A stretch of 64,000 bases of DNA from Juglans regia (GCF_001411555.2 NC_049911.1:7820209-7884208); one strand, 5' to 3'. Numbered from the stretch's first letter, positions 34,304-45,561 are shown. Notes: generated by a model not told the origin, from the letters alone. Program-made: numbers and translations.

Positions 34304-37019
34304 TGTAACGACCCGACTCTATATTTTTTAGGGATAAAATTTGAATAATTTTATTAAGGCTTTATTATTATTATTATTATTTTTTTTTTCCTCCAAGCAC
34401 GTGTGTGTTAGAGTCCACACATTATTTCTATTCTTATTTCCTCTTCTTAGTCAAACTCCTTCTACCGGATTTTTTTTTATTTTTCTCTTCTTTGAATTTC
34501 AAACGCGTAATCTATCCACTCACCTCACATGCACATACTCATGCACGTCTCTTTTTTTTTTTTCTAGGGTTTTCTTCTAGGTTCTGATATATATATTCAT
34601 ACGCATGGCAAGCCGCAAGTTCTCCACCGTAAATCCTCTCACGCATCAAACGTACGCATGCACGGCTCCATTCTTTTCCTCCGCTTGCACGACACTGTAT
34701 TTATTTATACACTCACGCACACAGAGCACCTTTCACAGACCTTCTCCCCACAGTTCTTCCACACACTGGCCAGTTGCACCCAAGACCTTCTCCGTGTCGA
34801 TCACGGTAAACCATAGAAATAACCTCACTTGCCGAGTTGGTCTGTGTCGATTTCTTCACACACAGCAAACTCACGTTATCCTCGCGCACACCCAGACATT
34901 AAGCCCTCGTCGCTGCCCTCCACCATCGTCGCGCAGCCAAGCCTTCACTTGCGCCACTGCACACGCACGGCAACCACTTACGACGCCTCTGTTTTAGCCC
35001 TCAAAAACAGAGCACTGAACTCTCCGACCGTGAGCCACAGCCCAGCCACCCTCAAACCACAGAACACGCCGACGCCACCACTGACCACCATAGAATACAT
35101 CGGACCACCCTCAGCCGCCAAAGCACGCCGTAGCAGCCCCGGCCGCACCACTGTTTTTGCACGTCCGAAACAGAGCATGCAGTCGCCTTCTCCACGGTAG
35201 CCACCTCTAGAGGCGCCGAACCCCCTCTCCGACGGCACAGAAACCGCCGACCTGCAACCCAGTGGCACCCACTCCGTCCCGGTAAGCCACGACCGTCGTC
35301 GTTCACCTCTTTCTCTCGGTTGTTTTTCGGTTTGGCAGAACTCTTTTTCTCTCATCCCGTAAACTCTCTCTCACTTTTCGTCTCTCTCTCTCTCTCCCTC
35401 ACAGCTTTGCCGCCTCACTCGCCACCCTCTCCTCAGCCTCCGCTTCGTCGCGTGTTTCCTCTCTTGGTAAGGATGTCGCACGGCTTAGTTTTCCCCTCAA
35501 GATACCTGTCTTCAAGTTGAATTCTTAAGTCTGTCGGTTTCAATTTCAGAAGGGTAGATTCGTGTTAATTACATTTTTGTCCCTTAGTTATACCTCAAAC
35601 AGCATACGTATTGAACTAATAGTTTATATTGAGCTTTAATTTTAGTTTTACGTGGACTCTTATTTACGGGCCGGGTTTTAAATCTTTTGTTATAAAGATT
35701 ATCAGTTTAGATTAATTAGGATTTTAGGTTTAGAAAATATAGGATATTTTTATAGTTTAGATTTCCAATAAAATCTCTTGTTTAATTAGAAATTTATGTA
35801 AATTACGTGTTTATTTTTATAGGCGACCGATTTCGTACCGAAAATAGTGGTTTAGCGTTGCAAGGTAAGTAGCATGATCATATCCTTACGCTTATGTACA
35901 GTGAGCTGTTTGTCTTTTTATAAAAGATATTATGCATGTATGCCCTTTATTGGAAGCCCCTTTTTACGTACCCAAAACATGATAAAATTATGAAAAAGTC
36001 ATGATTATTTGTGGAAGATTATTCATGAAATTATTTATGAAATGCATGATTTTATGTGAAAGATTATTCATAAAATTATTTATAAAATGCATAATTTTAA
36101 GTGAAAGATTATTCATAAAATTATTTTAGGAAATGCATGATTTTAGGAGAGAGTTATTTCGTAAAATATTTATGAAAAATCATGATTTTATGCGATGAAA
36201 CATGTATCACGACGTTTATGAAAGAATGCGATTTCGTTTGAAATCTATGATACGATATGACAAGTATGTATGTGATTTCTTTTGAAATCTATGAAATGAC
36301 AAGTATGCAAGTATGATTTGATAAAATATGTAACGGCCTATGTTATGATATGAAAACGGTACCTATGTTATGGGCATATTGCATTGCCAGGTCGTGCATG
36401 CTGGTAGTGCACCCAGTATTGTCTTCCTTATGTATGGATTCCACAACCCGCGGCCACGGGCGGAATCGGAATCTTTTTAGATTCGCTAACCCTAACTCAC
36501 GGGGGTCAACAGTGGGTAACGGCCTATGATAAGTGAAAGATAAGTTAATGTTCATGCTCATGTTATTTATGCATGTATTTTTGAATACGCACGTTTTCCA
36601 AGACACCTTATGTTTATTTATGTTTACTGTATGATGTGTTGCTTATTGAGTATTCGACTCATTTTAGTTTGTTTTTCATGTTTTTAAACCCCCCCAGGTG
36701 ATGACATTTATGAAGATGAGACTGCAGGACAGGACTTGACTCCGGGAGACAAGGCTGAGACCTAGACAGATTTTGCTATGATTATTTCTATGGTTTAAAT
36801 AAATTATTTTGATAAGCACATAAGACTTCTGTACTTTTAATAAATGCTTCCGCAGACTTTATTTTAAACTTTCAGTATTTATTGAAGTTTGTTATTTTAT
36901 GGAATTCTTTCGTATCTGGCGCGTTGTTAAAAAGGAAAAACTTTTTATATTTAAGTTTAGTAGTAGCACACTGGCTCCTCGAAAATTCTAAAATGTCTTT
37001 TCGGGAACGGGGTGTTACA
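34304..37019 (+). repeat. Array LTR4 (2,716 bp)
   Basis: The (ATT)n run is contracted to about six repeats. A 3-bp deletion in the leader (near 34,637) leaves the 131-codon leader ORF open. It shares the LTR3-type AATTTCAGAAGGG segment, and its U5 shares AAACTTTCAG (36,866) with LTR5. Confidence 0.92.
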
Positions 37020-37248
37020 ATTGGTATCAGAGCCCAGGTCGAAAGATTCTGTAGACTTTTCAAAATAGAGAGAGAAAAACTTTTGCAAAGAAAAAAAAAA
37101 AAAAAAAAAAAAAAAAGTTTTGGAAAATAGAGAATGAAGGAAATAAATGTCTAGGCCCAGGTCTCCCAAGGCAAGTTCTGCTCTGCAGTAAGTATGTTAT
37201 AAATTTTCTTTTAGTAGTTGAATGCATCTTGATTGACATTGTTAAAAC

Positions 37249-38316
37249 ATGCATGTTAGAATGGCACCTCGTGGAAGAAGACCACGCGTACCCCCCTCTG
37301 AGAACAATACCGTACAAGATGATAATTCAGAAGTACTCGCTGCTGCAGCGACACGTTTCTTTCAAAGGATGGTCAATGGTGATATGGTGGTAGGTAGAAC
37401 CACACAAGTAGGATGCACATTAGAACAGTTCTCCCACCAGCACCCACCTACGTTCGATGGTAGATTGAATTCCATGGATGCGGAAAGCCGGATCGATCGT
37501 ATAGAGCAGATTTTTGAAGTGCTCTACTGCACTGATGATCAGAAGGTCAAATACGCCACGTACCACTTGACTGATATGGCAAACAAGTGGTGGAAGTCAA
37601 CCCGGGCTTTGGTTCAGTTGGAATTGGGGGAAGCAGTCCCCATTACTTGGGAGTATTTCAAGAAAATCTTTTTGGACCACTTCTTTCCGCAAACCCTTCA
37701 GGAGTCGAGAGCTCGCCAGTTTATGGATCTTACTCAAGGATCAATGACGGTAGCACAGTATGCTACGACATTCATGGAGCTTTCCCGTTTTGCCAGTTAC
37801 TTAATTCCAGATGAGGAAAAGAAAGCTGAAAAGTTTGAGCGCGGTCTGAATCGCAGGATTAGGGAGCGTGTACGTACTCTCAGGATTCGGAGTTTCACAG
37901 AACTAGTCACCCGTGCTACCATTGCTGAAGAAGACATTCAAGAAAGTATCGATTACAATAATCAAAGAAAGCGACAGCAGCAACAACAACTCCAACCAGC
38001 ATCACATAGGGATAAGAGGCATTGTCAGGATAATGCACAACGACCACAACAGGGCGAGTCAGGATGGCTTCCCCTATGTGGAAAGTGTAGTAAGAGGCAT
38101 GCAGGGAAATGTTTGTTGGGAACCGGAGCATGTTTCAAGTGTGGGAAGGAAGGACACCATCTTCGAGACTGTCCTAGGAAGAACATAGCTACTACTCAAG
38201 CTACAAGAGATGGACAGAAGAATATGGCGCCAGCTCGAGTTTTCTCCTTGGTACAGTTGCGTGACACCGATGTGCCCGCCAATGAGAACACTGGTAACTA
38301 TTTTTTCCTTAATTAG
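37249..38316 (+). CDS. gag: Gag of array unit 4 (355 aa)
   Basis: The frame is intact with the same domain order. A small insertion at the 3' end changes the tail from GNYFP to GNYFFLN before TAG. Linker residues differ (RPQQGESGW), and the knuckle is followed by CPRKN rather than CPGKN. The upstream poly-A run (from 37,091) is the longest, about 26-27. Confidence 0.92.
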   Translation: MHVRMAPRGRRPRVPPSENNTVQDDNSEVLAAAATRFFQRMVNGDMVVGRTTQVGCTLEQFSHQHPPTFDGRLNSMDAESRIDRIEQIFEVLYCTDDQKVKYATYHLTDMANKWWKSTRALVQLELGEAVPITWEYFKKIFLDHFFPQTLQESRARQFMDLTQGSMTVAQYATTFMELSRFASYLIPDEEKKAEKFERGLNRRIRERVRTLRIRSFTELVTRATIAEEDIQESIDYNNQRKRQQQQQLQPASHRDKRHCQDNAQRPQQGESGWLPLCGKCSKRHAGKCLLGTGACFKCGKEGHHLRDCPRKNIATTQATRDGQKNMAPARVFSLVQLRDTDVPANENTGNYFFLN

Positions 38317-38753
38317 AAATATTGGTTATTGATTGGAGTATTAGCTATGTAAGTTGTGGTATTCATGATGACTACTAGAAATGTTATAGGTGCTATAGGT
38401 AACGAAATTCAATCTTAGCATGAATTATAGGAATTAGGATCTGAACTTTGGAGAATCTCAGGTTATGATTTATTTGAGATTATTATTGCATGTGGAGAAT
38501 TTTTCTTTTTAAATACTTTGCGCGGAATTTTTATTTTTAGGCTTGTAATCGTATTCATTATCGAGGCTTACAATTTTGAAGAATTAGCAAGGTGTAAGAA
38601 TAAATATCAAAGGATTAAAAGTCAGGGAATAATAGGTTCGATTAAATGACCAAGGATTTAGAATAAAGACAACAAAAGAATGTGGAGAATTAGTACGTTG
38701 GTTGTTGAGTTCTAGCAAATTCCGAGGACGGAATTTTTATATGGAGGGGAGAT
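38317..38753 (+). other. 3' untranslated part of unit 4 with polypurine tract
   Basis: Collinear with the other tails, but with TTGCGCGGAATT near 38,518 instead of TTTGTGGAATT. The polypurine run is at 38,743-38,752. Confidence 0.75.
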
Positions 38754-38816
38754 TGTAACGACCCGACTCTATATTTTTTAGGGATAAAATTTGAATAATT
38801 TTATTAAGGCTTTATT

Positions 38817-38847
<31 letters not shown>

Positions 38848-41464
38848 TTATTATTTTTTTTTTCCTCCAAGCACGTGTGTGTTAGAGTCCACACATTATT
38901 TCTATTCTTATTTCCTCTTCTTAGTCAAACTCCTTCTACCGGATTTTTTTTTATTTTTCTTTTCTTTGAATTTCAAACGCGTAATCTATCCCCTCACCTC
39001 ACATGCACATACTCATGCACGTCTCTTTTTTTTTTTCTTCTAGGGTTTTCTTCTAGGTTCTGATATATATATCCATACGCATGGCAAGCCGCAAGTTCTC
39101 CACCGTAAATCCTCCTCTCACGCATCAAACGTACGCATGCACAATTCCTTCCTTTTCCTCCGCTTGCACGACACTGTATTTATTTATACACTCACGCACA
39201 CAGAGCACCTTTCACAGACCTTCTCCCCACAGTTCTTCCACACACTGGCCAGTTGCACCCAAGACCTTCTCCGTGTCGATCACCGTAAACCATAGGAATA
39301 ACCTCACTTGCCGAGTTGGTCTGTGTCGATTTCTTCACACACAGCAAACTCACGTTATCCTCGCGCACACCCAGACATTAAGCCCTCGTCGCTGCCCTCC
39401 ACCATCGTCGCGCAGCCAAGCCTTCACTTGCGCCACTGCACACGCACGGCAACCACTTACGACGCCTCTGTTTTAGCCCTCAAAAACAGAGCACTGAACT
39501 CTCCGACCGTGAGCCACAGCCCAGCCACCCTCAAACCACAGAACACGCCGACGCCACCACTGACCACCATAGAATACATCGGACCACCCTCAGCCGCCAA
39601 AGCACGCCGTAGCAGCCCCGGCCGCACCACTGTTTTTGCACGTCCGAAACAGAGCATGCAGTCGCCTTCTCCACGGTAGCCACCTCTAGAGGAGCCGAAC
39701 CCCCCTCTCCGACGGCACAGAAACCGCCGACCTGCAACCCAGTGGCACCCACTCCGTCCCGGTAAGCCACGACCGTCGTCGTTCACCTCTTTCTCTCGGT
39801 TGTTTTTCGGTTTGGCAGAACTCTTTTTCTCTCATTCCGTAAACTCTCTCTCACTTTTCGTCTCTCTCTCTCTCCCTCACAGCTTTGCCGCCTCACTCGC
39901 CACCCTCTCCTCAGCCTCCGCTTCGTCGCGTGTTTCCTCTCTTGGTAAGGATGTCGCACGGCTTAGTTTTCCCCTCAAGATACTTGTCTTCAAGTTGAAG
40001 TCTTAAGTTTCTGTCGGTTTCAATTACTGAAGGGTAGTTTCTTTTATTTTTAAATTACATTTTTGTCCCTTAGTTATACCTCAAGCAGCATACGTATTGA
40101 ACTAATAGTTTATATTGAGCTTTAATTTTAGTTTTACGTGGACTCTTATTTACGGGCCGGGTTTTAAATCTTTTGTTATAAAGATTATCAGTTTAGATTA
40201 ATTAGGATTTTAGGTTTAGAAAATATAGGATATTTTTTATAGTTTAGATTTCCAATAAAATCTCTTGTTTAATTAGAAATTTATGTAAATTACGTGTTTA
40301 TTTTTATAGGCGACCGATTTCGTACCGAAAATAGTGGTTTAGCGTTGCAAGGTAAGTAGCATGATCATATCCTTACGCTTATGTACAATGAGCTGTTTGT
40401 CTTTTTATAAAAGATATTATGCATGTATGCCCTTTATTGGAAGCCCCTTTTTACGTACCCAAAACATGATAAAATTATGAAAAAGTCATGATTATTTGTG
40501 GAAGATATTCATGAAATTATTTATAAAATGCATGATTTTAATTTTAAGTGAAAGATTATTCATAAAATTATTTAGGAAATGCATGATTTTAGGAGAGAGT
40601 TATTTCGTAAAATATTTATGAAAAATCATGATTTTATGCGATGAAACATGTATCACGACGTTTATGAAAGAATGCGATTTCGTTTGAAATCTATGATACG
40701 ATATGACAAGTATGTATGTGATTTCTTTTGAAATCTATGAAATGACAAGTATGCAAGTATGATTTGATAAAATATGTAACGGCCTATGTTATGATATGAA
40801 AACGGTACCTATGTTATGGGCATATTGCATTGCCAGGTCGTGCATGCTGGTAGTGCACCCAGTATTGTCTTCCTTATGTATGGATTCCACAACCCGCGGC
40901 CACGGGCGGAATCGGAATCTTTTTAGATTCGCTAACCCTAACTCACGGGGGTCAACAGTGGGTAACGGCCTATGATAAGTGAAAGATAAGTTAATGTTCA
41001 TGCTCATGTTATTTATGCATGTATTTTTGAATACGCACGTTTTCCAAGACACCTTATGTTTATTTATGTTTACTGTATGATGTGTTGCTTATTGAGTATT
41101 CGACTCATTTTAGTTTGTTTTTCATGTTTTTAAACCCCCCAGGTGATGACATTTATGAAGATGAGACTGCAGGACAGGACTTGACTCCGGGAGACAAGGC
41201 TGAGACCTAGACAGATTTTGCTATGATTATTTCTATGGTTTAAATAAATTATTTTGATAAGCACATAAGACTTCTGTACTTTTAATAAATGCTTCCGCAG
41301 ACTTTATTTTAAACTTTCAGTATTTATTGAAGTTTGTTATTTTATGGAATTCTTTCGTATCTGGCGCGTTGTTAAAAAGGAAAAACTTTTTATATTTAAG
41401 TTTAGTAGTAGCACACTGGCTCCTCGAAAATTCTAAAATGTCTTTTCGGGAACGGGGTGTTACA
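38754..41464 (+). repeat. Array LTR5 (2,711 bp), right end of the array
   Basis: Left end and (ATT)n pattern are like LTR3. The middle carries LTR1-type variants (GGAGCCGAACCCCCCT near 39,691; AATTACTGAAGGG near 40,021). It ends GGGTGTTACA at 41,464 and is followed by unrelated sequence, not a primer site. Confidence 0.92.
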
Positions 41465-42028
41465 AATCCACTGGCTGTCCAAAAATTCTCGGATCAAACC
41501 CATTCGAATTTGGCCGAAGAGCTTAAAGCTTAAGCTCATAAACTCGTCATTGAAAAAAAGAAAAGAAAAAACAAACAACAAAACAAAAAAAGAAGATTGT
41601 AAAAAACTTCTGCTGAAAATTTGCATTAAAACCTCAACTGCTTAATTGTATTGCTTGGAAAATTCTCGGGCATAAAGCACTCACATCAGCACCGCCCAAT
41701 AAAAATTCTCGAGTATTGACCAGCACTCATATCCAAAGCATTCTTAGTTCTGCAACTTGTATTCACATTGACTTTTGTCACACTTGTAAAAAAAAGTATC
41801 TAGGAAAGTAGTTGGATGTCATCTTTTGAATGCCTTTTAGTTCTTCAAAGAAGTATCTAGGAAAGTACTAGTTTCATGCCAAATTTTCTCTCTTTCTATT
41901 TTATTTTGAGTCTAAAACCATTTTGTCATCACACGAAGTTGCTTCAAGTATGATACAAGAATTGTTGTTCTATCTTTTATGTCACCGGTAAAGTTTGGTT
42001 ATTCATCCCAGATCTCATATTACTATTC
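41465..42028 (+). other. Unassigned flank right of the array
   Basis: It starts AATCCACTGG and contains an A-rich stretch (41,556-41,600) and a short direct repeat AAGTATCTAGGAAAGTA (41,794 and 41,851). No coding or terminal-repeat signal is seen. It does not continue the truncated LTR that flanks the array on the left. Confidence 0.4.
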
Positions 42029-43541
42029 TCCTGCTCTTGGAGCTTGACCTGCTATGTCCTCTTCCCCTATTGTCAACAATCAGGACAGAACCTGAACCCG
42101 AGGACTCATCTGAGTCTCTCCTACGTATCTCTTTTTTTTTTTTTTTTTGATAATAAGGGATCACAATTCATTCATAATAGAGGACATACAAATTTGACTT
42201 AAAACAAGTCAGTTACAAACGTTAATAACTTCCCAGCATACTTCTGTGGCTGGTATGGTCTAGTCCAGACGACAAATCTCTAAAGACCTAAGTCTAAAAG
42301 ATTCATTGTGCACATCTCTGTCCCCGACAGAGTAACAATCACCAGGTGACAAAATTCATACCCTGACTACGCAGAGTAGAGTGCACCAACCCCATACACC
42401 GCCTAGGCGGAGAGGGTCCCTCACACCGTTTGGACCAAAGTCTGAAGGGACAAAATTTTTGGATTTTTATTTTTTTAAAAAGGAAAGACAGGACACGAAA
42501 TAAAATACAATGAAAAAACCACTGTGAAAACGAAAAAGGATAGTGCTCCAAGAGGCTGCAATGGCGCATTCAGTACACGCGCCACTCTAGGAGGAAAATT
42601 GTCGACCGATCTTGGAGGTTTCAGACTCACAGACCCAAGTGGCGCTACCCATGGCGACGACAGAGGGCCTCTCGGTGGCACGAGATAGCCACTCGCTGAA
42701 CGTCTCCGATAACTTTAGGCCACGCGTGCAAGCAACTCGCCGCTCCGTTTGGGGCTGCCTTCGGTGGTCTTGGAGATCGGCGGTTAGGCAACGCCATGGA
42801 GAGGCACGTGCTGGTCTATAGTTGCCGAAAGTTTCAGATCTGCGATTCTCCCTTATTTAGCCTACAAAAACACAACAAACACAAAAACAGAGCACTACAC
42901 AGAGGGGACGGGGGTGGGGAGAGAGGGAGGGAGGGGGACAGGAGCCAAAGCTCCCACCCCCTCGAGTCAAATCAGTAACGAGAGTCTAGAGAGAGACGAG
43001 TTCGAGAGAGAGACGAGTTCGAGAAAAATTGAATATTCACACTATTTCTTGACTGTTATTCTCCTACGTACCTCTCCAGCAACCACCATGTCACATATGT
43101 CATCATAATTCATTTTTGCCTTGCCGACTGAACTACTCACAGTCATCCTCATGGCTTCCCAACTATTTCGTAGCGATACCAACCGAATCAATGCTCCGAA
43201 TCAATGAACAATTTCTTCATTAAGTGCACCTTATTGTTCACAGACGGCTTTTTGTACATACCTGACAAAGTCGCCATGAGATCCACCGTGGTTCTCTCCT
43301 TATTGACATTGTGCGCCACTGTTCTGGACAAAGTCAGCCGAACAAGACCTAGAACTTGTCTATCTAACGGGGTCCACTCAGCATCAGCCATGCTCTCTGG
43401 CTTCTTTCCCAACAGTGGAAGGTGGAGCCTCTTCTCGTAGAGATAATCCTCAATCTGCATTTTCCAGTACCCAAAATCAGTGTCGTCAAACTTCTCAATC
43501 TCGGGTGCATTCACTTTATCTCCAGCCATCATTCTTCTTCA
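42029..43541 (-). pseudogene. Copia gag remnant, downstream copy, split by a retroposon
   Basis: On the minus strand, 43,188-43,541 encodes the N-terminal part of a copia gag (start MMAGDKVNAPEIEKF, with YWKMQIEDYL and RTTVDLMATLSGMY). A deletion around 43,190-43,200 removes a segment present in the sister copy at 44,797-45,450. The frame then continues through 43,060 and, beyond the inserted retroposon, at 42,029-42,127 (DESSGSGS, RGRGHGRSSSKSR type). It is truncated at 42,029, so no pol is present. Confidence 0.8.
42128..43059 (-). mobile_element. Poly(A)-tailed retroposon (932 bp) with 11-bp TSD
   Basis: It is flanked by TCTCCTACGTA at 42,117-42,127 and 43,060-43,070, and the uninterrupted target is seen in the sister copia copy near 44,955. 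On the minus strand it ends in 17 A (42,148-42,132). This is the signature of LINE-mediated integration. Its 5' part is pyrimidine-rich and the body is GC-rich with no recognisable ORF2 or EN domain. It could be a non-autonomous LINE derivative or a retroposed transcript. Confidence 0.85.
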
Positions 43542-43571
43542 GATCCGACCTTGGCTCTTGATACTAGTTGT

Positions 43572-44064
43572 TGTGAAATGTTATGCAAACACACACACCA
43601 ACGATGACAAATAACGTAAAAGTAACACAATCAAGAACACGACACACAATATACGTGGTTCAGCAAATTGCCTAAGTCCAGATAGCTGCATAAATCTTAT
43701 TAACCAAAAGAGATTACAATCACTCGATCTCAACTCACACTCTCTAGACAATTGTTCTCTCTCAATATATGTTTGAGGCCGTCCAACACAAGTCTAATAT
43801 GATATATTTATAGCACGCTCGAGCGGAGTGTCGAGCGTGACTCGAGAGAAGAACCAAGTGAACATTGGCTCAAGTGGAGTGTCGAGCGATCACTAGGGTT
43901 TCTGTCTCACTCGAGCGGAGTGTCGAGTGCAACTCGAGCGAACTTCTCTGACTTGAGCTTAGCTCGAGCGGCATGTCAAGCGACGTCGAGCGAACTTTGG
44001 CTCGAGCCAACTTTTAGCAAACACTTTTTCAGCTCCAAAACCAGTCTCCACATATACCCCAATA
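43572..44064 (-). repeat. Copia LTR shared by two internal regions
   Basis: On the minus strand it begins near TATTGGGGTATATG at 44,064, after a GGGAGAT polypurine context, and ends GCATAACATTTCACA at 43,572. It is followed by a degenerate primer site (AGTATCAAGAGCC). It contains repeated CTCGAGCGGAGTGTCGAGCG units at 43,817-44,010. It acts as 3' LTR of the 44,065-45,561 unit and 5' LTR of the 42,029-43,571 unit. Confidence 0.72.
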
Positions 44065-44079
44065 ATCTCCCATTTGGAG

Positions 44080-44796
44080 ACTGGGTCTCCACATGCCAGC
44101 CATTGTTTCCAGCCAAGCCCTATCATCTCTGCAGCTCACAGCTTCCATCTTCAAGCTAGAAGACACATTGAAGTCAAGCCTGACTTCAGTCTTCCACATA
44201 CATCACCCTTAGTCAGCACATCCATAGGGCGATTCACAACTCCGACTGCACCAGGAGTATCTGGTCTCGAACCGATCTTGGCAACCTTAGCCAGGTTTCC
44301 CAGGCTTTCATGAGGAACGACAATGCTGACTCCCTTTGGCTTCTTTACATATTTTGCACGATCAACCCTGCCTTTCTGCACTCTTGTATTTCCCTGCACA
44401 TCACTGGACCCTGATGTTAGATACAAAGAGTTAGATCTCTTGCCATGCGCTAAGATCAGCACACCTTTAGTGATCTTCCAAGCTCCTATAGAGAACACTA
44501 CTGCAAAACCGCTGTCATCAAGCTGTTCGTTTTCTTCAGATCTGGAACATGTCTAACTTGTTATAAAGTCTACATGCTCCTGTTTGGAAGTGTGATATAC
44601 ACATCACCCACTCACACTACATCCAATGCCTCTCCATCAGCCTCATACATCTTCCCAAAATCACCAGCAACATAATTCTACATGATTTCTCTATGTGAGG
44701 TGCTATGGAACGAAGACCCTGAATCCAACACCCAATCATCAATCGAATTGTGCACTACAAGAAGTAAGGCATCATGAATTTCTTCTGCCACTACAT
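44080..44796 (-). pseudogene. Copia protease and GAG-pre-integrase remnant
   Basis: The minus strand encodes a protease-like WVLDSGSSFHSTSH with the DSG site at 44,711-44,725, followed by an in-frame stop. Then 44,151-44,498 shows a GAG-pre-integrase signature (GAWKITKGVLILAHGKRSNSLY). After this the sequence passes quickly to the polypurine context and LTR, so integrase, RT and RNase H are deleted. The 115-residue ORF ends with no further motif. Confidence 0.72.
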
Positions 44797-45522
44797 TCAT
44801 AGCATTATCATCAGAACTTTCTTGATTCCTGCAGTTTCTCTTGATGTGGCCATTTTGCTCTTCCCCCTACTCTTAGAGCTTGACCTGCCATGTCCTCTGC
44901 CCCTATTGTCAACAATCAGGGCAGATCCTGAACCTGAGGACTCATCTGAGTCTCTCCTACGTACCTCTTCAGCAAGCACCATGTCACGTATGTCATCGTA
45001 GTTCAGTTTTTCCTTGCAGGCTGAATTACTCACAACCATCCTTATGACCTCCCAACTATTTCGCAGCGATGCCAACCGAATCAATACTCTGATCTCATCA
45101 TCAAACTCAATCTCTATAGAAGACAGATGATTTATGATCATATTGAATTCTTTCAAGTGTTGGGCAGCAGACATACCTTTCGACATCTTCAGATTGAACA
45201 ATTTCTTCATCAAGTGCACCTTATTGTTCACAGACGGCTTTTTGTACATACCTGACAAAGTCGCCATGAGATCCACCGTGGTTCTTTCCTTAATGACATT
45301 GTGCACCACTGTTCTAGACAAAGTCGGCCGAACAAGACCTAGAACCTGTCGATTAAACAGGATCCACTCAACATCAGCCATGCTCTTCAGCTTCTTTCCT
45401 AACATTGGAAGGTGGAGCCTCTTCCCGTAGAGATAATCCTCAATCTGCATCTTCTAGTACCCAAAATGAGTGCTATCAAACTTCTCGATCCCTAGTGCAT
45501 TCACTTTATCTTCATCCATCAT
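44797..45522 (-). pseudogene. gag: Copia gag with one in-frame stop
   Basis: The reading frame starts MMDEDKVNAL at 45,522. A TAG at 45,454-45,456 replaces the Trp of the YWKMQIEDYL motif present in the sister copy, and the frame then stays open to 44,797. The core is a copia (UBN2-type) gag: RTTVDLMATLSGMYKK, HLKEFNMIINHLSSIEIEFDDE. A basic, Gly/Ser-rich tail follows (GRGHGRSSSKSRGKSK). The usual CCHC knuckle is not seen. Confidence 0.83.
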
Positions 45523-45561
45523 TCTTCTTCAGATCCGACATTGGCTCTTGATATCAGTTGT

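Larger units (their letters stand above)
20960..41464 (+). mobile_element. Tandem array of a gag-only gypsy retrotransposon: five LTRs, four internal domains
   Basis: The order is LTR1-int1-LTR2-int2-LTR3-int3-LTR4-int4-LTR5 with unit lengths of 4,376, 4,496, 4,472 and 4,450 bp plus a final LTR. Each shared LTR ends GGGTGTTACA, followed by TTGGTATCAGAGCC, and each LTR starts TGTAACGACCCGA after GGAGGGGAGA. Only gag is encoded, so the element is non-autonomous, matching the described TR-GAG class. The flanks GGTAG (20,955-20,959) and AATCC (41,465-41,469) do not match, so the array is not one simple insertion. Confidence 0.93.

Noticed and set aside
20960..41464. The array as a pure assembly duplication
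   Set aside because: Units differ by many substitutions, unit-specific indels and a 160-bp divergent tract, so they are not copies of the same reads, though copy number still merits long-read confirmation.
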